Assembly (NCBI GenBank): GCA_902805555.1
Contig: CADCSY010000040.1
Location: 1-64,000 of the forward strand
Origin: an uncultured Acidimicrobiales bacterium
Lineage (GTDB): Bacteria > Actinomycetota > Acidimicrobiia > Acidimicrobiales > CADCSY01
DNA length: 64,000 bases
Reading direction: 5' to 3'
Shown here: positions 58,932 to 64,000 of the stretch, piece by piece
Position numbering within the stretch: position 1 is the first letter of the stretch
Layout: each line of letters begins with the position of its first letter
Notes under the pieces: model-generated
What the model was told of the DNA's origin: nothing
What the model saw: the letters and a program-made list of their open reading frames with translations, nothing else
The model's database searches: none
Program-made: the position numbers and the translations under genes

Positions 58932-60074
58932 ACCCTCGACGTCCACGAGGACGTGATCACGACCGTTGCGCGCGCCGCCACCGGCAGCCCCGGCGCCACC
59001 TGCGGTCGGTGGCGGATCGAGCCGTCACCCCACCGGGTGGAGAACATGACGACCGACCGCCTGGACCGCGTGGTGGGCGAGCTCGACGACGGCACGACGT
59101 GGTCGGTCTTCGCGAAGACCCTCCACCCGGCCTCCGCCTCGCCGATGTGGCAGCACATCCCGCCCGAGCACCATGCTGCGGTGCTCGAGGACCTCCACTG
59201 GCTGGACGAGCCCAGGCTCTACGGGTGCGGCCTGGCCGAGCGCCTGCCCGATGGCATCCGCATGCCCGCCCTCCTGCACGTGAGCGAGGGGCACGCGGGC
59301 GAGGGGCCGGGGAGCGAGGGGCACGGGGTCGTGACGCTGTGGCTCGAGGACGTCGCCGACGAAGGCGCCTGGGACCTCGACCGCTACCACCGCAGCGCCC
59401 GGGCACTCGGCCGGCTCGGCGGCAGGTGGCCGGAGGAGCGTGCGATGGCCGAGCTCGGCATCGGGCGTCGGCCGATCGAGCGCCTCTGGTTCGGCAAGCT
59501 CACCCACCTCGACCTCGTCCTGCAGGCCGACGACGCCTTCTGGGAGGATCCAGCAGTCGCCTCGGTGGTCGACGACCGCCACCGGGCCGACCTCGAGCGG
59601 CTCCGGGACGCGGTCCCCGGGCTGCTCGCACGGCTGAGCGCGCTGCCGCACGGGCTGGCGCACGGCGACGCCACGCCTGACAACCTGCGCGAGCCCGGCG
59701 ACGGGACGGTCGTCGCCATCGACTGGAGCTACGGGTCGAGCGCAGCGCTCGGCAGCGACCTCGGCCAGCTCCTGGCCGGCCGGGTCGAGTCCGGGGTGGG
59801 CCACGCCCTGGATCCGGGCGAGCTGCCCGCCGTCGGGGCGGCCATCGTCGACGGCTACCTCGAGGGGCTTGCGAGCGAGGGGTGCGAGGCGGATCGGGCG
59901 GCGGTCGAGGAGGCGTGGGCGACGAACCTGGCGGTGCGCTCGGTCTTCTCGGCGTTGATCCTCGACCACCGGCCGGACCTGGGCGGGGCCGACCGCCAGG
60001 ACCTGCTGGCCCGCCGGGCAGCCCTGGGCCGCTTCGGGCTCGACCTCGCCCTCCGGGTCCTCGCCACCACCTGA
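58929..60074 (+). CDS. Aminoglycoside phosphotransferase-family protein
   Basis: LPHGLAHGDATPDNLRE, VAIDWSYGSSAALGSDLGQLL. Confidence 0.85.
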   Translation: MTLDVHEDVITTVARAATGSPGATCGRWRIEPSPHRVENMTTDRLDRVVGELDDGTTWSVFAKTLHPASASPMWQHIPPEHHAAVLEDLHWLDEPRLYGCGLAERLPDGIRMPALLHVSEGHAGEGPGSEGHGVVTLWLEDVADEGAWDLDRYHRSARALGRLGGRWPEERAMAELGIGRRPIERLWFGKLTHLDLVLQADDAFWEDPAVASVVDDRHRADLERLRDAVPGLLARLSALPHGLAHGDATPDNLREPGDGTVVAIDWSYGSSAALGSDLGQLLAGRVESGVGHALDPGELPAVGAAIVDGYLEGLASEGCEADRAAVEEAWATNLAVRSVFSALILDHRPDLGGADRQDLLARRAALGRFGLDLALRVLATT

Positions 60075-60090
60075 GGCCGCAGGTCAGGTG
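60068..60090. terminator. Bidirectional hairpin containing both convergent stop codons
   Basis: CACCTGA-N9-TCAGGTG. Confidence 0.5.
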
Positions 60091-60950
60091 CCGGCCGGGT
60101 GCCAGACGGTCTTGATCTCCATCGTGGCGAGGACGTCGGCGGGGGACTGCTCGTCGTCGTCGAGCCACCGGTCGTCGAGCGCCGGCGGGACCACCCGCTT
60201 GGTGCTGGGGGCAGCGGCACGTGCCGCGTCGGCCCAGAGCCCGATGGGCGCGCCGGTGAGGTCGAGGGCGTCGACGTCCCGGTGGCCCGCCAGCCACGGG
60301 AGCAGCTCCGCCGTGCGACCGCTGACGACGTTCACCACGCCGGCGGGGACGTCGGAGGTGGCCAGCACCTCGCCCAGCGTCGCCGCCGCCAACGGCCACC
60401 GCTCGCTGCTCAGCGCGACCACGGCGTTGCCGGCGGCGAGGGCGGGGGCCAGGCGGGTCACGAGGCCGAGCAGCGACGGCACCTCGGGGGCGACGACGCC
60501 GACGACGCCGGTGGCCTCGGGCGCGCTGACGTTCCAGAAGGGGCCCGCCACCGGGTTGCGGGTCCCGGCCACCATCTGCACCTTGTCGGCCCAGCCGGCG
60601 TACCAGACCCACCGGTCGATCGCGGTGGCGACCTCGCCCTCGGGGTCGGCGGCGCCGGCCGCCGCCACCTCGGCGGCGAGCTGGGCCGCCCGGCCCTCGA
60701 GCACCTCGGCCACCCGGTAGAGCACCTGCCCCCGGTTGTACGCCGTCCGGCCCGCCCACCCGGCCTGTGCGCCGCGCGCCGCCCGGACCGCGTCGCGCAG
60801 GTCCTTCCGCGAGCCCTGCGCCACCCACGCCAGCACCTGCTCGCCGTCCGCCGACCGCACCGGGTACGAGCGGCCGGACTCCGACCTCGGGAAGGCGCCG
60901 CCCACGAACAGCTTGTAGGTCTTGCGGACCGGCAGCCGTCCGGCGGTCAT
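60084..60950 (-). CDS. Truncated aldehyde dehydrogenase-family protein (N-terminal half only)
   Basis: 288 aa; YKLFVGGAFPRSESGRSYPV, APEVPSLLGLVTRLAPALAAGNAVV; ends before catalytic region. Confidence 0.85.
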   Translation of the reverse strand: MTAGRLPVRKTYKLFVGGAFPRSESGRSYPVRSADGEQVLAWVAQGSRKDLRDAVRAARGAQAGWAGRTAYNRGQVLYRVAEVLEGRAAQLAAEVAAAGAADPEGEVATAIDRWVWYAGWADKVQMVAGTRNPVAGPFWNVSAPEATGVVGVVAPEVPSLLGLVTRLAPALAAGNAVVALSSERWPLAAATLGEVLATSDVPAGVVNVVSGRTAELLPWLAGHRDVDALDLTGAPIGLWADAARAAAPSTKRVVPPALDDRWLDDDEQSPADVLATMEIKTVWHPAGT

Positions 60951-62446
60951 CGGCGCCCGAGCGACACGTAGGACGCAAGGCCGTGCAGGCCGCCCTCACG
61001 GCCGAACCCCGACTCCTTGTACCCGCCGAAGGGGCTCGTCGGGTCGAGCTTGTTGAAGGTGTTGGCCCACACGACGCCGGCCTGGAGGCGCTCCGCCGTC
61101 CAGAGCACCTTCGACCCCTTCTCCGACCAGACCCCCGCCGACAACCCGTACGGCGTGTTGTTGGCCTTGGCCACCGCCTCCTCGGGGGTGCGGAAGGTGA
61201 GCACGGCGAGGACGGGGCCGAAGACCTCCTCCCGGGCGATGCGCGAGCTCTGGCTCACGCCGGTGAACACCGTCGGCGGGAACCACCAGCCCTTCTCCGG
61301 CAGCGCGCACGCCGGCTGCCAGCGCTCGCCACCCTCCTCGACACCGGCCTCGACGAGCGACGTGATGCGGCCGAGCTGCTCGGCCGAGTTGATGGCGCCC
61401 ACATCGGTGTTCTTGTCGAGGGGGTCGCCGACCCGCAGCGTGGCGATCCGCCGCCTCAGCTTGTCGAGGAACAGCTCGGCGACCGACTCCTGGACGAGCA
61501 GACGGGAGCCTGCGCAGCAGACGTGGCCCTGGTTGAAGAAGATCCCGTTGACGACCCCCTCCACCGCCTGGTCGACGGCCGCGTCCTCGTACACGATGTT
61601 GGCGGCCTTGCCCCCGAGCTCGAGCGTGAGGCGGGTGCGGGTCCCGGCCAGCGACTCCTGGATCTGGCGACCGACGGTGGTGGAGCCGGTGAACGCCACC
61701 TTGTCGAGCCCGGGGTGCGACACGAGGGAGGCCCCCGTGGCACCGCCGCCCGTCACGATGTTCACCACGCCCGGCGGGACCTCGGCCTCGGCCAGCACCT
61801 CCGCCAGCAGCAGGGCGGTGAGGGGCGTCGTCTCCGCCGGCTTGAGCACGACCGTGTTGCCCGTGGCGAGGGCCGGCGCGAGCTTCCACGCCGCCATCAG
61901 GAGGGGGAAGTTCCACGGGATGACCTGGCCGACGACGCCGAGGGGCGACGGCGTCCGGTTGGCGAAGGCCCACTCGAGCTTGTCGGCCCAGCCTGCGTGG
62001 TGGAAGAAGTGGGCGGCCGCCAGCGGGACGTCGATGTCCCGGCTCTCCTTGATCGGCTTGCCCCCGTCGAGCGTCTCGAGCACGGCGAGCTCACGGGCCC
62101 GCTCCTGCAGCTGGCGGGCCACGCGGTACAGCACCTTGGCCCGCTCCCTGCCGGGGAGGTCCCGCCAGCCGTCCTCGTACGCCCGCCGGGCGGCGGCCAC
62201 GGCCAGGTCGACGTCCTCGGGCCCCGCCTCCGCCACCTCGGCCAGCGGCTCCTCCGTGGCCGGGTTCGTCGTGGTGATCGTGCGGCCCGACAGCGCCTCG
62301 ACCTCCTCCCCGCCGATCCACAGGCCGTAGCGGTCCTGGATGGCGACGAGGTCGGTGCTCTCGCGGCTGGGTGCGTAGGCGAAGCCGCCGTCGGCAGGGT
62401 CGACGCCGGCGAGGACCCCGGTGGGCTCCGCGAGCTCGCCCGGCAT
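60947..62446 (-). CDS. Aldehyde dehydrogenase
   Basis: IPWNFPLLMAAWKLAPALATGNTVVLKPAE, LELGGKAANIVYEDA, FFNQGHVCCAGSRLLV. Confidence 0.94.
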   Translation of the reverse strand: MPGELAEPTGVLAGVDPADGGFAYAPSRESTDLVAIQDRYGLWIGGEEVEALSGRTITTTNPATEEPLAEVAEAGPEDVDLAVAAARRAYEDGWRDLPGRERAKVLYRVARQLQERARELAVLETLDGGKPIKESRDIDVPLAAAHFFHHAGWADKLEWAFANRTPSPLGVVGQVIPWNFPLLMAAWKLAPALATGNTVVLKPAETTPLTALLLAEVLAEAEVPPGVVNIVTGGGATGASLVSHPGLDKVAFTGSTTVGRQIQESLAGTRTRLTLELGGKAANIVYEDAAVDQAVEGVVNGIFFNQGHVCCAGSRLLVQESVAELFLDKLRRRIATLRVGDPLDKNTDVGAINSAEQLGRITSLVEAGVEEGGERWQPACALPEKGWWFPPTVFTGVSQSSRIAREEVFGPVLAVLTFRTPEEAVAKANNTPYGLSAGVWSEKGSKVLWTAERLQAGVVWANTFNKLDPTSPFGGYKESGFGREGGLHGLASYVSLGRR

Positions 62447-63426
62447 CAGTCGGTGCTGACGTCGTCGGGGCGGGCGTAGTGGCCGCTCGCCTGGAAGCGC
62501 AGCTGCAGGAGCACGTCGTTGAGGAGGCCGGAGGCGCCCACCCGGAACAGGTCGGGTGTGAGCCAGGCGGGGCCGAGCACCTCCTGGATGACCACCAGGT
62601 ACTGCCAGCCCTGCTTCGCGGTGCGGACGCCTCCCGCTGCCTTCAGCCCCACCTGCCGGCCGGTCTGGTCGGCGAAGTCGCGGATGGCCTCCGCCATGCA
62701 CAGCGCCATCGGCAGCGTCGCCGCCGAGGGGACCTTGCCGGTGGACGTCTTGATGAAGTCCGCCCCCGCCGCCATGGCCAGCGTCGACGCCTTGCGCACC
62801 TGGTCGTAGGTCCCCAGCTCGCCGGTCTCCAGGATGACCTTGAGGTGGGCGGGCCCGCACGCCTCGCGGGCCAGCACGACCTCGTCGAACGCGCGCCGGT
62901 GGTCGCCGGCCAGGAAGGCGCCGCGGTTCAGCACGATGTCGATCTCGTCGGCCCCGGCGGCGACTGCGCTGCTGATGTCGGCGAGGCGGACCGACAGCTC
63001 GCTCTGGCCCGACGGGAAGGCGCCGGCCACGCTGGCCACCTTCACCCCGCTGCCGACGAGCGCCTCACGAGCGACGGGGACCAGGGACGGGTAGACGCAC
63101 ACGGCGGCGACGGGGGGGACGGTCCGGTCCGCCGGCTCGGGGCGGCGCGCCTTGGCGCACATGCCCTGCACCCGCCCGGGCGTGTCGGCGCCCTCCAGGG
63201 TGGTGAGGTCGATGCAACGGATCAGCAGGCTGAGGGCGCCGAGCTTCGCCTCGCGCTTGACCGAGCGCCCGCCGAGCGCCGCCGCCCGCTCCTCGAGGCC
63301 CACGGCGTCGACCGCCGGCACCCGCAGCACCCGGCCGTCCACCGACCGGGGCCCGTCCGCCGCGACCGGCCCGCCGACTGCCAGGCGCGTCGGCCCGGGG
63401 TCGGGATGCTCGATCTCGGCCAGCAC
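62446..63426 (-). CDS. deoC: Deoxyribose-phosphate aldolase
   Basis: IDIVLNRGAFLAGD, LKVILETGEL, FIKTSTGKVPSAATLPM, VGLKAAGGVRTAKQ. Confidence 0.92.
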   Translation of the reverse strand: MLAEIEHPDPGPTRLAVGGPVAADGPRSVDGRVLRVPAVDAVGLEERAAALGGRSVKREAKLGALSLLIRCIDLTTLEGADTPGRVQGMCAKARRPEPADRTVPPVAAVCVYPSLVPVAREALVGSGVKVASVAGAFPSGQSELSVRLADISSAVAAGADEIDIVLNRGAFLAGDHRRAFDEVVLAREACGPAHLKVILETGELGTYDQVRKASTLAMAAGADFIKTSTGKVPSAATLPMALCMAEAIRDFADQTGRQVGLKAAGGVRTAKQGWQYLVVIQEVLGPAWLTPDLFRVGASGLLNDVLLQLRFQASGHYARPDDVSTD

Positions 63427-63468
63427 CGCTGCAGTCTGCCAGCCGGCTGCCGTCGGGGACGTGGGTGC

Positions 63469-64000
63469 TCAGCCGGTGGTGGTGAGCTCCTTGGCCACCC
63501 GCTCCATGTCGTCGAGGTCCTCGATGATGTAGTCGAGCAGGACCGAGAGGTCGGGCACCAGGTCCCGGCAGCTGATCAGGCCCCAGTCGAGGTTGTCCTG
63601 GTAGCTCTGCACCGTGATGTTGAGCCCCTGGCCGTCGGTCACGATCGACACCGGGTAGTAGTGCAGCAGCTTGGCCCCCGCCGCGTAGAGGGGCTCGCGG
63701 GGTCCTGGCACGTTCGACACCACGAGGTTGACGGTCGGGTTCAAGCGGTCACCGAGGCGGAAGCGGGTCGACATCCGCATGGCCCTGGTGAACACCGCAG
63801 GCGGTGAGAACTGGGCGAACTCCGTCAGCGACTCGGCCGGGAGGGCGCCGAACGCCTCCTTGGCGTCGCTCATGGCGGCGTGGACCCGCTCGAGCCGCTC
63901 GAGCGGCTCGCCCGTGTCGGTCGGCAGCGTCGCCACCAGGCCCGAGACCCGGTTCGTCCAGCGCTCGACCTCCTGGCCGGTGCGGATCGAGACCGGGACC
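63469..64000 (-). CDS. WS/DGAT-family O-acyltransferase, C-terminal part; gene continues beyond window
   Basis: NLVVSNVPGPREPLYAAGAKLLHYYPVSIVTDGQGLNITVQSY. Confidence 0.85.
   Translation of the reverse strand, partial: VPVSIRTGQEVERWTNRVSGLVATLPTDTGEPLERLERVHAAMSDAKEAFGALPAESLTEFAQFSPPAVFTRAMRMSTRFRLGDRLNPTVNLVVSNVPGPREPLYAAGAKLLHYYPVSIVTDGQGLNITVQSYQDNLDWGLISCRDLVPDLSVLLDYIIEDLDDMERVAKELTTTG

Noticed and set aside
59283-59323. Repeated AGCGAGGGGCAC in the phosphotransferase gene as a regulatory repeat
   Set aside because: It lies in frame as SEGH...SEGH in a Gly/Glu-rich loop. Only two short copies, so most simply a coding low-complexity insertion.

Overview
This 64 kb window is GC-rich, gene-dense bacterial chromosome. 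Gene content and style suggest an actinomycete, possibly class Acidimicrobiia; that is inference and was not checked by search. I support about 60 protein-coding genes. I recognised no rRNA, tRNA, CRISPR array, transposase, integrase or prophage. Landmarks are: two fadD-like acyl-CoA synthetases; SNF2, DUF3516-type and UvrD-type helicases; a LigD phosphoesterase-polymerase fusion without a ligase domain; a drug-type ABC exporter; rsgA; a GppA/Ppx phosphatase; an MFS-MarR pair; a nucleoside uptake and salvage locus (BMP lipoprotein, ABC ATPase, two permeases, cytidine deaminase, thymidine phosphorylase, adenosine deaminase, with divergent PNP, upp and a SpoIIE-type phosphatase); a GH3/PA14 glycosidase; and deoC with an aldehyde dehydrogenase pair. 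I did not find a convincing new defence or mobile system. The most interesting signals are small-scale: (1) a recurrent TAnnnT-6 nt-start-codon arrangement that predicts leaderless mRNAs; (2) a MarR-family gene whose start codon is the spacer of a perfect inverted repeat that also overlaps the -35 of a divergent leaderless promoter; (3) an in-frame amber codon interrupting a disulfide oxidoreductase; (4) four identical 24-bp in-frame repeats in the LigD-like gene; (5) a tandem array of ribosome-binding-site-like units upstream of rsgA; (6) hairpins at convergent gene ends that contain coding sequence or both stop codons. All functional names come from reading the supplied translations; no database search was run.
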